From positions 24,146,324-24,210,323 of the forward strand of contig OX438741.1 in NCBI GenBank assembly GCA_949316235.1: a DNA stretch of 64,000 nt. The letters are read 5' to 3'. A program made the translations under genes and the position numbers. Numbering within the stretch: the stretch's first letter is position 1; every line of letters begins with the position of its first letter. Origin of the DNA: Oegoconia quadripuncta (Eukaryota > Arthropoda > Insecta > Lepidoptera > Autostichidae). The notes under the pieces were generated by a model. That model made no database searches. It saw nothing but the letters and a program-made list of their open reading frames with translations, and was not told the origin of the DNA. Below, one piece after another: positions 53,081 to 63,923 of the stretch.

Positions 53081-53384
53081 GATAGATAAAGTTATCTTTG
53101 TATATTAAGACGGCTCCAGTGTGTTTTGAGAACGCTCTGATTGGAAGATAGATTGGAAGATTGGAGATAGAGAAGCGAAATTACGTGAAAGGAAAAGACA
53201 CGAATTTTGGAACCTCTCCACAGTTTATGAGCATTATGAGCGTATCATCACACCCCCATCTCCTTTGATTTTATTATCTAAGGTAATGAAATTATTTCCC
53301 CGAAAAGCTCTTTACGGACTAAATACTAATTATTTTGTGAAATTATAGTTTAATATGAATTTCAACGTAATATTTAATTTACAT

Positions 53385-53870
53385 CAATATAAATGTTATG
53401 TATTTTAGAAAAAATCTAGAATCGTTTAAGAAAAATAGTGATATACGTAATCTAAATACAAGATATAAAAATAAACATGCTGTTCTTGTAAGCCGTTTAC
53501 ACAAAGTCACCAAGTCAATACGCTTTTATAATAAGGTTCCAGTTGACATTCAAAATTTGCCTTTAAATAAATACAAAACCATCATGAAACGGATATTATT
53601 TACAAAAGCTATTATAAATTTTTTGATTATCTGGATGATAAACAAGCATAGACATAGACCGCTCGGCGATATTCAGTTCAATTATACAATGCAATATTAC
53701 ATATTGTAACCCAAAATCTACATATAAAGAGCAGCAACCCTTGAGTTTCCTGCTCTTCCTGAGGAGGTAAGTTTTCTAAGGAGCTTTGTGAATGAGCAGT
53801 AACATCAATAATGTGAATATTAAGTTAAAAATTGCGACAATTTCAAGTTAATAATTATATGTCCATTTTG
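53385..53870 (+). pseudogene. LINE-J copy 2, 5'-truncated and decayed
   Basis: The frame from 53398 reads FRKNLESFKKNSDIRNLNTR, NKHAVLVSRLHKVTKSIRFY and NKVPVDIQNLPLNKYKTIMK, collinear with LINE-J at 15115-15380. A 12-base in-frame gap replaces KGQC-like residues and the end drifts out of frame after TKAIINF. The 3' UTR follows (TTTGTGAATGAGCAGTAA) but the TTTTGA tail is lost. Confidence 0.75.
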
Positions 53871-54741
53871 AAATGTTTTTATGTCCATGTGGGAATATAT
53901 GGATATATGGGATCAGAGAGATCATCATAAACTTAACCACATGTAGGTATATAGCTGTGTTATAACATAACAATAAAATTATGTAGATGGTTTCTAGAAT
54001 ATGACACCCCGATTTAATAACTCACAACATATTGGTACATACACACATAACGTCACGACGATTTTTGGAGAACTAACAACCAGAATCAAGTATATGTGAG
54101 ACAATTTAAGATATTTACAATATCCCAAACATAAGTGTTTGGGTGCTCCAATGCTTGAAACAACATCCGCCTTACGGTTACAAATAATATCTCCTCCGCC
54201 GCATAGCTACAATTTATAGAATATTTTAAATGACGTACGTAGCCGTATGTTGCAGTTATATATCTGTCGAAATGGCAAAATTACAAATAACCGATAAATT
54301 ATCAGGTGGGTGGGTGGGTATTACCTGACAGGGGGACTCCCTCGCAGATGCTTGATCGATGATACGAGCGGCCTGACTCGGTGAACTTGACGCACAGCAG
54401 TCCGCCGAGGATCTGTCCACAAACAAATTATATTTGCTATGAAAGTTTTGCGGGCACGGGGTCCTTCAAAGGGCATAATATAGGTAATGGAGCTCTTAAT
54501 GGTCGGTAACCAACCGTACTAAGCATTTCGTTTACAGAGAGCGATGATGTTTTTATTTAGTTAAGACGGCTTTCACTGTGTTACTTCCTAGTTACAGTGT
54601 GTTGTTGGCTTGAATTGGTCAATTTTTGTTTTCCAAAATACTAGTCACATTCCAGATACTTGATTTTAGTTCTATAGAACCAAAATATAACAAGACTTAT
54701 AGGATATCAACAAAAAACTTTTTATTTCGGTTAAGGTTATA
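53871..54741. other. no gene; one repeat G scrap
   Basis: 54117-54190 (-) reads AATATCCCAAACATAAGTGT and TGCTTGAAACAACATCC, a repeat G piece. GGTGGGTGGGTGGGTATTAC at 54306 is a short GGGT tract. The rest is unassigned. Confidence 0.45.
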
Positions 54742-55782
54742 CAGGGCGTCCCACGGCTATGCCACATGGAGGAAAAGTACCTTGAATTTTGTAGATGGAA
54801 CATTTTACTGAAAGAAGACATTATTTTAATTTAAAAAACAATTTAAACTGCATTTATAGATTTTTAAATAAGTACATGGTTGAACCGGGAATCGAACCAT
54901 TTATTTATAAAAAAAAATTACCATGTAGCTTTATCATACCGATCGAAAGGCTTCATCATAAGGATTATTTTTTGCTAAATAACATATTGTCAGAAATAAA
55001 AGGAAGACCATGAATTTTAACATTAGATGTTCAATTTTGTTCAGAAAAATGAAAAGCTGACATTGCCGTAAGGACATACAACTGACATTATCATTACTAA
55101 TACTAATTACCCACTCGAGAAGTATGCATCATTTCCCTATTATAATTTAAGTTCATGATAAAATGATAAAGAGATATGTAATTAGTAAGTAGGACTATCT
55201 CAATGAACATTTTCTTTCCTGGATCGGGACAAATGGACGAAAAAATGGCCGCCGAGATCCCCAGATCTAACCTCGTTAGATTTTTTTTATGGGGTTATGT
55301 AAAAAATTTACTTTACAAGAACCAGTGTCAAAGTGTCCACGAGCTACAAACTGAACTTCGACGTATTATTCTAAATATCCACCACAACATGATCAAAAAA
55401 TCGACAGGGAGCGAAATAATCAAAAGAGTGCGACTTTGTATTGAACAGGATGGGACTCATTTTGAGCATTTGATAAATTTGATTAATTTTGTATTAAAAA
55501 TGTTAAAATTCATGGTCTTCCTTTTATTTCTGACACTATGTTATTTAGCAAAAAATTATCCTTATGATGAAGCCTTTCGATCGGTATGATAAAGTTACAT
55601 GGTAATTTTTTTTTTATAAATAAAGGGTTCGATTCCCGGTTCAACCATGTACTTATTTAAAAATCTATGAATGCAGTTTAAATTGTTTTTTAAATTAAAA
55701 TAATGTCTTCTTTCAGTAAAATGTTCCATCTACAAAATTCAAGGTACTTTCCCTCCATGTGGCATAGCCGTGGGACGCCCTG
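54742..55782 (+). mobile_element. DNA transposon with 284-bp terminal inverted repeats
   Basis: Left arm 54742-55025 and right arm 55499-55782 are complementary over their whole length with only a few mismatches (for example GGAGGAAAAGTACC against GGAGGGAAAGTACC). The outer ends are CAGGGCGTCCCACGGCTATG and complement, flanked by TA at 54740-54741 and 55783-55784. The 473-bp middle holds the tail of a DDE transposase. Each arm contains a tRNA T-arm-like sequence, AACCGGGAATCGAACC. TA duplication and the protein point to the Tc1/mariner superfamily. Confidence 0.85.
55190..55589 (+). pseudogene. DDE (Tc1/mariner superfamily) transposase tail, frameshifted
   Basis: The open frame 55203-55589 includes FFLWGYVKNLLYKNQCQSVH, then RLCIEQDGTHFEHLI, a C-terminal pattern well known in insect mariner-like transposases (FFLWGYVK, C-E-NG-HFEHL). 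The preceding family motif is present in neighbouring frames: LNEHFLSWIG from 55200 and WPPRSPDLTSLDFF around 55240-55285, with the expected last catalytic aspartate after SL. At least two single-base frameshifts, one in a run of eight T, separate these pieces. The upstream catalytic part is missing and the frame runs into the right arm. Confidence 0.75.
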
Positions 55783-57539
55783 TATAGTAATTTCAATCAA
55801 TCACTAATAGACCCACTTTATCGTCCAGTGGAATTTATTTGATGTTTCGAGATATAAAGTACACTATATGTTGAACCAGCGCATAATTCATCTCTTTAGA
55901 TCCTAATGGAAATTCGAAAAATACCTTCTCGGAATGCACCTGCCAAATTTCATCAACAGCGGTTCACGCGTTTGGACTATGCGATGCGTCAGTCATTCAG
56001 AACATTGCATTGCCTTTTAATAATATAGATATCACGCTCTTATACAGCGCATTTGTCTGGTTTTTTATAGGCGGCATCCATTCGTGGATAAACAAAAACA
56101 AACTCGTATCATTTGGATCAAACTTTCAGTCTAGGTTTACCAGTTATAATCTGTATCAGCGGACATTTGGAAACTTTTAAATAAAATTCGACTTTTCTAA
56201 GATTTGAAACGGTTTAGTAACCAAAAAAAGTTGATTATAAAAATTAGGTGTGGCTTGCGCAAAGGCCAGTAGAAAAGTAATATGTAGGTAAGGTAGTTGG
56301 ATGCTTGAATAATTGCCTTATCAAATTGGCACGCGTTAGCTCCCAAACATAATCACATTTTATTATATAACAATTTCTTTCCTATGAGTTTTACAATAAA
56401 AAATTGTTGATAAAACTGTCCATTTCCCTAAAGACTTCCTAATAACAAAGCTCCACTCGGTAAACTGGATATCATTAATCTTATTCAGACCCAGCCCTTA
56501 CAGACAGGTTACAACCTAGATTAGATGCTAATCTTACGAATTGTCTAGCTAAGAGTACACTATATTTACTAGGTACATTTTTATTAGGTTGTTCGGGCAG
56601 ACCATTTGTCACCATTCTTACCGAGCTCTGTGATGAAGCATGGAAGGGGCTTACCTTGGCCATTTATTTTGTAAGGTACGGATTGCCTCAAATAACCTTA
56701 AGCCAGTTGATATAACAATTCTTTTCTTTGCCTCCATCACTTCACGCATAAAATCCGAATTGTGTCAACATGATTGCCATTCTCCTTTATAAAAAGTGCG
56801 GGCTATCTATAACTACGTAACTATAACATTTTTAGATATAATATTTTCGTTCTAAATATTTATGAAAAATTTAAAGTGTTGTCACTGCGTTTATAATACT
56901 TATTGCGAGAACCAAATGAAATACCTCATAAATGCAACGTAAATATTGAGATAGAAAACCTCAAACGATATTTTCTTTTACGGTTTCGAAGTACATTGAT
57001 AAAAGCCCGTCAAGAAGGCGCCTAAAAAATGTTATCGATGGACTGACTCTTATAAATAAAAAAATAATATAATAAAAAATAATAATATTAGAAAATGAGC
57101 TATTGATTTGTGTAAACATCGTGTTGCGTCGTGTATATACTAAAGCATATTCCTTCTTTCTACTTATTATTACTTTTAGCAATATAGAAAGTTGACTTTG
57201 GCTTTCCCAATTTTTATTCTTTATTTTTTTCCAAAGGAGGAAAACCTTTTGCATAACATCGTATTCTACACAAACTTTCAAGATCAAAATAAACCAAATC
57301 TAATGAAACTAAATACATTTATGCAGATGGTTAAATTAGTCATTTCATTGAATGCCTAGGCGCTTTGTTATGGTATGGTATGGTGAACATTTCCTGCATT
57401 ATGAGAAACTGCTAAAGGAGTCTAACACAAGCTAACCAATTTTCTGTAAAAGCAGAAATGTCCACCATACATAACTATCCGCCTGGGCAATAAATAGAAT
57501 GACTATATTTTAACTAGCTGCCTACGACATATACATAAG
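55783..57539. other. no gene recognised
   Basis: 55900-56030 (CACCTGCCAAATTTCATCAA, TTGCCTTTTAATAATATAGA) resembles a common lepidopteran repeat end. Open frames at 56481-56663 (-) and 56961-57287 (-) have no family pattern. Confidence 0.35.
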
Positions 57540-57845
57540 CAGGGTCATCATCATCCGTCTTATACGTCTCTACTGTTGGAGCCTCCACTCATGGGAGAGG
57601 GTATGGACCAAAATCCATCACGCGATCCCCGTGCGGATTGGTGGGTTTGTGTGACTCATGGCCACCTAACCTAACAGTCAGTGTTTTAAAGCCACCCCTG
57701 TAGGCTACCGACTTGGCTTAACGATAGTCTTCAATTGAAAACAACCGCACCATATAACGTGCCTTGCAAAGTACGGAAACACTCTTATTAAATGCCACCC
57801 ATCCAAAAAGTGCCGCGTCAGACGTTGTCTCACTTCGCTAAACGA
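57540..57845 (+). repeat. repeat P copy
   Basis: GGAGCCTCCACTCATGGGAG, GGACCAAAATCCATCACGCG, GGTGGGTTTGTGTGACTCAT, GGCCACCTAACCTAACAGTC, GGCTTAACGATAGTCTTCAA and TTGAAAACAACC are followed by AAAGTACGGAAACACTC and CACCCATCCAAAAAGTGCCG. It is the longest + strand copy and defines the family order. Confidence 0.6.
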
Positions 57846-58639
57846 ATTAGGGATTGCGATTGTAGCTTGAGTACTTCTATACTTACTATGTTTTAAAGAA
57901 AATATTTTTAAATTAGATATTTCGAAAATGTTGTCTCCGCCGGTTTCAGGTTTTATCATCATCATTCATTGTAAGATATGTTGCATTTTATCGGCCCAAG
58001 TTTATAATTAAGCTGGAAATTGAGTGATTGCGAAATCACAACTCGTCCCACAATGTTTATTAAGATATTTTGCAGAATTTTGAATAACCGACCACCGTCC
58101 TTTGTCTTTAACAGTTCATATTTATGGGGCGAAATCGCCATTCGAATTCGAAAAAATTTAGACGCATGTTAAAAGGCATGATATAACGGACATTACCTTA
58201 TAATAAAGTTCGACTTTTTAATAAACTGCTAGAGTTAGCACGATTTTTATAATGTAACAAATTATAGCGACTCAACAAAGTTTCTCTTGTCTCAATTCTG
58301 TCTGACATTTTATTAGCATTGATTTTGAATTCATTTAGCTACACTCCCATTTGCCGAGATGGGGGGTGGGATACTTCTTTCCTACTTCACACCTTTATCT
58401 CTTCTTTAATTAGTCTGGGGCCCAATATAGCAATACCACTGTTGGTCCTGGCTTACAGGAGTTACAGTGGGAGGAGTGTGGAGGCGGGTAATGTCATTTT
58501 ATTAGCACAACACAGATTGAGAAAATTAGCGTCACATGATTGATCCGAGGTCACATGGCTACCTCGATGACAATATTTACGAGTATATGCGTTATTTCAT
58601 TCCTTATTAGGCTTGCCACTCTTTCTCACGAGAGTCGCG
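57846..58639. other. no gene recognised
   Basis: The open frame at 58319-58543 (+) shows no family pattern. Confidence 0.35.
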
Positions 58640-59135
58640 CCGAGTTGAGATAGCCGTACTGGGATACACAAAATGGAATTCAGTTATTTTGATAACCTCA
58701 AAAAAATGTGCTAAAATATCTTTAAATATCCTTTGACATACACACAGCGCCATCTACTTCCACACTAAGAAACTAGGCTTGTATTATGGATACCAGATGG
58801 TTGATATACTACACAAATACTTTTTTATAAATACATATATAAATGAAAAACATTTATAACTCGGGTATACATGTCCGTATTCATCATACAAACATATGCC
58901 TCTAGATTCGAACCTGCGACGTTTTGGTATAGTGGTCAGAGTTTCTAACCACTACACCAAGCAGGTCGTCATAGTGCCAAATAGTGCCGAAAAGATAAAA
59001 ATAGTACCATTGTAGTTTTCCTTTGGGTACTTTTTGGCCCTATTTCAGCACAATTGTATTAAGTACGTTATCAAAATAACTGAATTTCACTTTGTGTATT
59101 CCTTCATGTACGTGCAATTATTTATTGTAGCTAAT
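58640..59135. repeat. repeat N inverted pair flanking a SINE-A
   Basis: ATACACAAAATGGAATTCAG and TTATTTTGATAAC (58670-58705) are the complement of GTTATCAAAATAACTGAATT and TCACTTTGTGTATTCC (59066-59105). Another + copy lies near 60600-60650 (GAATTCCACTTTGTGTATTC). The pair surrounds the SINE-A at 58728-58970. Confidence 0.5.
58728..58970 (-). mobile_element. SINE-A copy
   Basis: The - strand has GACGACCTGCTTGGTGTAGT, GGTTAGAAACTCTGACCACT, a damaged B box (CGTCGCAGGTTCGAATC), ATATGTTTGTATGATGAATA, CAACCATCTGGTATCCATAA and GGAAGTAGATGGCGCTGTGT. The GGGGC after the B box is lost. Confidence 0.75.
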
Positions 59136-61034
59136 TGTACAGTTGCTCAACAACCTTGTGTTGTTATTGTTGGAACAACAAGTTCAGCGCATCGCTACAT
59201 TTTGTATGCGAGTAATCCGGTTTATTGGAGCGTAGGCCAAAGATTTCCTATTACTAGTGAGGTTTAGACTGATATTTGACCGTCAGGCTGATATTCAAAG
59301 ACGAAACTAACTCCGACCGTAAACTGATGACTGTCAGCTTCCATACGACTTGACGTTTTTGAATTCGAATTAAACTTAGAAATCGACTGTGAATGTGAAA
59401 ATGTCGTTTAAAAACACAAGTTATCAAACTATTTGTAATTAATGTATCATGATATATTTTGTTGAATGTCAATTTAAATCTACTGGAAATAATAATAGCG
59501 CTTATTGCATTTATCTATCAGCGTCCAAGTTATTACTGTTATTGTTATACTATTATCTGTGGGAAAAGAAGATCATTGTTGTTTTTTTTTATAAAAAGCA
59601 TAATCATCATATCAGCCGAAAGACTTCCACTGCTGGATAAAGGTCTCTCCCAAAGATCTCCACAACGATCGCTATAAAAATTTTATAGTTTTTTGGTTGA
59701 AGTGCACCAAGCGTGTTTGTCCATCAGGGAGTCACCAATTTTATAATAGGTAACCTTTTTTTTTCATCGGATCCCATCACAATTCCAAACATGGGCTACC
59801 TGCGTGACTCTAGGAGCCAATAACCACGATGGCTTCAATAACACTCTTTACAACCACTCTAATAAAGTGCCTATCTCTAACGTGGAATAAAAAATATTAT
59901 TGTCAGTCAGGAAGTATACATATTAAAGCTTTTTACTATTAGCTGAGCAAGGAAAACAAAAGAACAGAATTCGAATAATTTTCATTAAATTATGGAAAGA
60001 CATTAAACATCAAGGTAAGTAACATAAATGAGTTAAGATTCTACCGGAAGTTCATTTCATAACCCTATCTACAACTTTTACAGGAAACTTGAAAATTAAT
60101 CTTCAAACTCATTTTTTACTGAAAAAATCCTGCAAGACTGTCAATTTATCATTTTAGTATGAAAAGATGAGTTTTCAACCTTTCCTGTAGGACAAAGGGG
60201 AGATGCCATTATTTTTGGCGTAGGTATAGCTTATATCTAATCTCATAATAAATCATGCACGGTTTTTTACATCACACGACCTAGTAGTCCAAGTATAGAC
60301 TAACCATTTCATATTTGAAATATGTTGCAATCTATATGTCGTCGTTATCGAGTCGTTTAATTAATCGGCTTATATAAAGTGAACTTGGACTTTTATATTT
60401 CGGTGGCAATATTTATGCACAGTTTTTTGGGATACAAAGGATCTATAATCGTAGGTAAAGCAGTCTCTGCGTACGAGAAATGAGGATTTCAGCAACACGT
60501 GACGCCATCTCACTTAATGCTCACTTAATATATTGAATAACCCTTAAACTACAGTGACACTATTCTCTCCTTTGGACACTATTCGGCACCATTTAAGCAC
60601 AGTTTTTGACATTATCTAAATAGTTGAATTCCACTTTGTGTATTCCAACATCACGTACATCGCCAATGGACTTTTGATTCAGCATCGGACGGTTTTAAAT
60701 TTCGAATGCGTTTCCCCAAAAAACGTATTAAAATACTCTTAATACAGAGTATTATACAAAGACCTAGGACCTCCATGATCTCCCTCAGGTATCCGCCTTT
60801 GTGGGACAAGCTGCGTACTGTAGTTATTCAATTTCGATTTATTGAATTTTCTCGATCCAATATCTCAATGACTGACCTTTTTTGAGGTAGAAATTTTGTG
60901 TACCGATAAGCATCACATTATCTGAGTAAAATAGTGCATAATTGCAGGTCATTAGCTGATCTAGGGGGATGTGTATAAGTGGCTGAAATCGTGTAATAGT
61001 GCACGATGGACAAGCGATTCGTTTTCTTATTTAA
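59136..61034. other. no gene; repeat N scrap
   Basis: 59605-59670 (GAAAGACTTCCACTGCTGGA, TAAAGGTCTCTCCCAAAGAT) and 59765-59850 resemble another dispersed repeat end, also hinted at 63785-63845 (CCCACTGCTGGGCAAAGGCC). 60555-60680 holds a repeat N copy. Nothing coding is recognised. Confidence 0.4.
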
Positions 61035-61176
61035 TGGTGTCGATTCGGATGTACACCAACTAAACTAAAACCAGAGTTGGAGTGGTGCCGTCGCATTGTA
61101 CTGTTCCAGGGAGAAAGAGACAGTACTACTTTAAAACTGGTTTTAGTTTAGTTGGTGTACATCCGAATCGACACCA
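61035..61176. repeat. perfect 40-bp hairpin element
   Basis: The 40 bases at 61035-61074 (starting TGGTGTCGATTCGGATGTAC) are exactly complementary to 61137-61176, around a 62-base loop. No mismatch was found. No clear target duplication is seen. It may be a very young miniature inverted-repeat element or a hairpin RNA source. Confidence 0.85.
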
Positions 61177-61699
61177 CTATCTCTAAAATTAGTATGACAT
61201 ATATCTATCTCTCTCTTACTTTTTATATTGTTACGATTTGCTTTATGTATAGGATTAGGTTTGATTTTAAAGTATATCTGCTTGTACGTTTAGTATTTTA
61301 TTAGATATTTTTCAAGTCTCTTGATAATGTAAATCATCGTGCTACCTTCATTTTGAAATTAGCATGTTACAATGCCTATGGGCCCAATAAAAGTACCCAG
61401 GTACCCAACAGGTCATCGACCGGCCGTATAAGACAAATAAGCTTATTTTTCAGACCCATTTCGTATTCTGAGGAGAATAGAAACTTCTGCCATCGATACA
61501 GTAACTTTTCACCCGCCTACGTTCACACGTTATTTTTAGCCTTTGCAACTTACCCAAAATATTTCTTCAAGTATAATTGGGTATTTAGGTCAGGTCAGTA
61601 ATAAAAATATAATAGTTCAGACAATATTCGTGCCACCTTCTACTTTAGTTTGCTCTATTATTTTTTAAGAAACTTTCCAATAATTGAATTATGTAGCGA
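61177..61699. other. no gene recognised
   Basis: The frame at 61353-61601 (+) has no family pattern. Confidence 0.35.
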
Positions 61700-62225
61700 A
61701 CGTCGCAGTCGCATTCGCTATTCGATTAGCCAAGTTAAGCAATGTCTGGTGCGGTCAGTCTTACGTTTGGTAAACAATAGTAGCATTTTAATACGCATGT
61801 AAGGGCACGTTAAGTAGTCCATCTCGGTTGTTTTCAATTGAAAGCAGCTGTTAAACTTGGTCGGTGGTCTACAGTGGCGACTTAAAAACACTGATTGTCA
61901 GGTGGCCACTACTAGTCTGACACATCTTTTTTTTTACGCGGGGAAATTACACATACCGCTCGCTTGGGGGTCGGTGAGACTTTGATGTGGGACTCCCCCT
62001 CCCTATAGGGACGTTTTCCCTTCTAAAACCCCGCGGCGATCTTCCTGGGCAGTAGGGAAGACCTGGGTACGCACAGGCGACTTCCAGCCTTCTCGCCCTA
62101 CCCGCCCGCACAAGAGGAGGCCCGTTCCTGGAGGGTGGCTAGTCTGACATATCTACCAATCTGCACTGGTCCCACGTGGTAGATTAGGATCCATTCCACC
62201 TCCCCGTGAGAGAAGACTCCTAAAT
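61700..62225 (-). repeat. repeat P copy, split by a LINE fragment
   Basis: On the + strand AAGTTAAGCAATGTCTGGTG, TCGGTTGTTTTCAATTGAAA, CTGATTGTCAGGTGGCCACT and, after the insertion, TACCAATCTGCACTGGTCCC, GGATCCATTCCACC and CTCCCCGTGAGAGAAGACTC are complements of repeat P blocks in reverse order. Confidence 0.6.
61928..62138 (-). mobile_element. 5'-truncated LINE insertion with 16-bp target duplication
   Basis: CTAGTCTGACACATCT (61912-61927) and CTAGTCTGACATATCT (62139-62154) flank the insert, identical but for one base. On the - strand the insert starts GCCACCCTCCAGGAACGGGC, carries CGCCGCGGGGTTTTAGAAGG and ends GTGTAATTTCCCCGCGTAAA in an A run. It is the same LINE end as 46690-46887. Truncated 5' end, A-tail and duplication are hallmarks of target-primed insertion. 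Confidence 0.8.
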
Positions 62226-62391
62226 AGTGAGACAATTTTGTTTAAATTCTACGTTGCTTTTAGTAAACATTATTGTGTATGAATTCAAAGTTCAAAGATA
62301 TTTCTACCTCATGATTTTGAAATAGAATAGCTACATAATAATTCGACCTACAAAATAATCTTAAATACTCATGCCATCAGCAGCCCAGGGA

Positions 62392-62940
62392 AAATACGGT
62401 TTGACCTTGGAAAAACGAATAACCGCGATTTTCTTGAAACATTTAATAAAGTCTTGTGAATGTAGTAACAATTGCTAAAAATTAAGCATTTGTAAGAAAC
62501 GCAAGTACTAAGTAATTAACTAAATAGGCTAAAGTAGAAAAATGTTTTTCTTTAAAAAAAAAAATGCTCAATTGATGGCTATTTCTTTAAATTCAATTAT
62601 CCTTACAAAATATTCGTTCTCATTTTTATTTCTAAAGCAATGCAGCTCGACCACATTTTCAGCTAAAACACATGTCTAACTATAACATGCTTAGTTTTTT
62701 ATTTATCAATAAGTTAACTGTGTTTAACAGAAGTCTACCTAATTAAATACCAGTTAGTATTTATTGTTATTAAGATACAAATGAAAAATAGGGTTTTCTA
62801 AAAAAAATCTAGACTAAGCGCTCGTCTTTTTTTAGTCTTAATTATTCAAAATTTCATCTCTAATATACCTCTATAAGATAGCAAGTCGGTTCTGAATTAT
62901 GTCTAGCTAAGCTAATTTTTTACCGTATTTTACCTGGGCT
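62392..62940. mobile_element. element L copy 2, without insertions
   Basis: 549 bp with ends AGCCCAGGGAAAATACGGT and ACCGTATTTTACCTGGGCT, complementary with one change. It is collinear with copy 1 at 29328-30387 and shows the empty sites for both elements inserted there. No coding sequence. Confidence 0.75.
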
Positions 62941-63324
62941 ACAAGTCAATTATAACAAGCTATAATAATGTTGGAGCATTTTCTTTAACAACCATTTTAC
63001 TTTACACTTTCTATTCTAATTCTTCTATTTATAATCTTACGATATTATTTTAGCTTTCTTAATCATTATTAACATCAATTATTTCGGATAATTTCTATTG
63101 AAGCAGCGGAAATATGTTTTAAATCCTCGATGCAAAAGGAAGGTTTTTGAACCCTTGGCTGAGTATCCGTGTGTCTGCCACAGGCATTGTGACGTCAAAA
63201 CCGCTATATAGATTTGGAAAAGTTATAAAACCGCTATAAAGCTGGTGATTGCTAGATGGTATTTAGACGTGTTTGATGGAAATCGGTTCAGCCTGTTCGA
63301 AGATATTTCACTTTCACACAGTTG
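62941..63324. other. no gene recognised
   Basis: AT-rich spacer. Confidence 0.35.
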
Positions 63325-63468
63325 CTTTGCATACCAGCACTAGTACCATGACAGGCGAGATAATATTTGTCCTACTCATTCGTTTGGACGTAATATACAA
63401 CTATTCCACACACAAGTCGCGTCGTGCGCGACAGACTCACAAACTATGTCATGCTACGCAGGCTGGAT
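63325..63468 (+). repeat. repeat K copy
   Basis: CCAGCACTAGTACCATGACA, GCGAGATAATATTTGTCCTA, CTCATTCGTTTGGACG, AACTATTCCACACACAAGTC and GTCGTGCGCGACAGACTC match the copies at 18780-18922 and 29195-29325. Confidence 0.5.
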
Positions 63469-63589
63469 GATATTATTACATTTTCCCTCTGTTTTCTAAA
63501 TTTATGATTTCTTGTTTGGTATATAATACAAATAGCGTCACACACATATCATCAGACTTACGTACGCAAGGGTGGGCTCCAACGTTACG

Positions 63590-63845
63590 AACCTACCCGG
63601 CTTTGGGGCACCACCTCCTCTTACTAGTGAGTATTTAATGCTGTCCGAAGCACGGAAATACTCGTAAGAAAATGGCGCTGGTCACCCATCCAAGACCTGT
63701 CCGCGCCTGACATTGCTTTACTTTGCATCACAAACCAATAGCGAAAGCATGCAGTAAAACATCGCGGGATATAATGTTATTATTATTAGGAGCCCATACT
63801 GTCCCACTGCTGGGCAAAGGCCTCCCTCCTCTCTCTCCACATAAT
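63590..63845 (+). repeat. repeat P end and another repeat scrap
   Basis: TGTCCGAAGCACGGAAATAC, GGTCACCCATCCAAGACCTG, TCCGCGCCTGACATTGCTTT and ACTTTGC are the end of repeat P. At 63785-63845 GGAGCCCATACTGTCCCACT and GCTGGGCAAAGGCCTCCCTC are a different common repeat end. Confidence 0.5.
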
Positions 63846-63923
63846 AACATAGGAAATTTTATGTTGGATATGAGCCTTGCATCGACGTCTGGATGAGATT
63901 GGATAATATATGTATAAGAATAC

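Noticed and set aside
55203..55589. 128-codon frame as an intact transposase
   Set aside because: It has only the C-terminal part, its preceding motifs are in other frames, and its end runs into the inverted arm.
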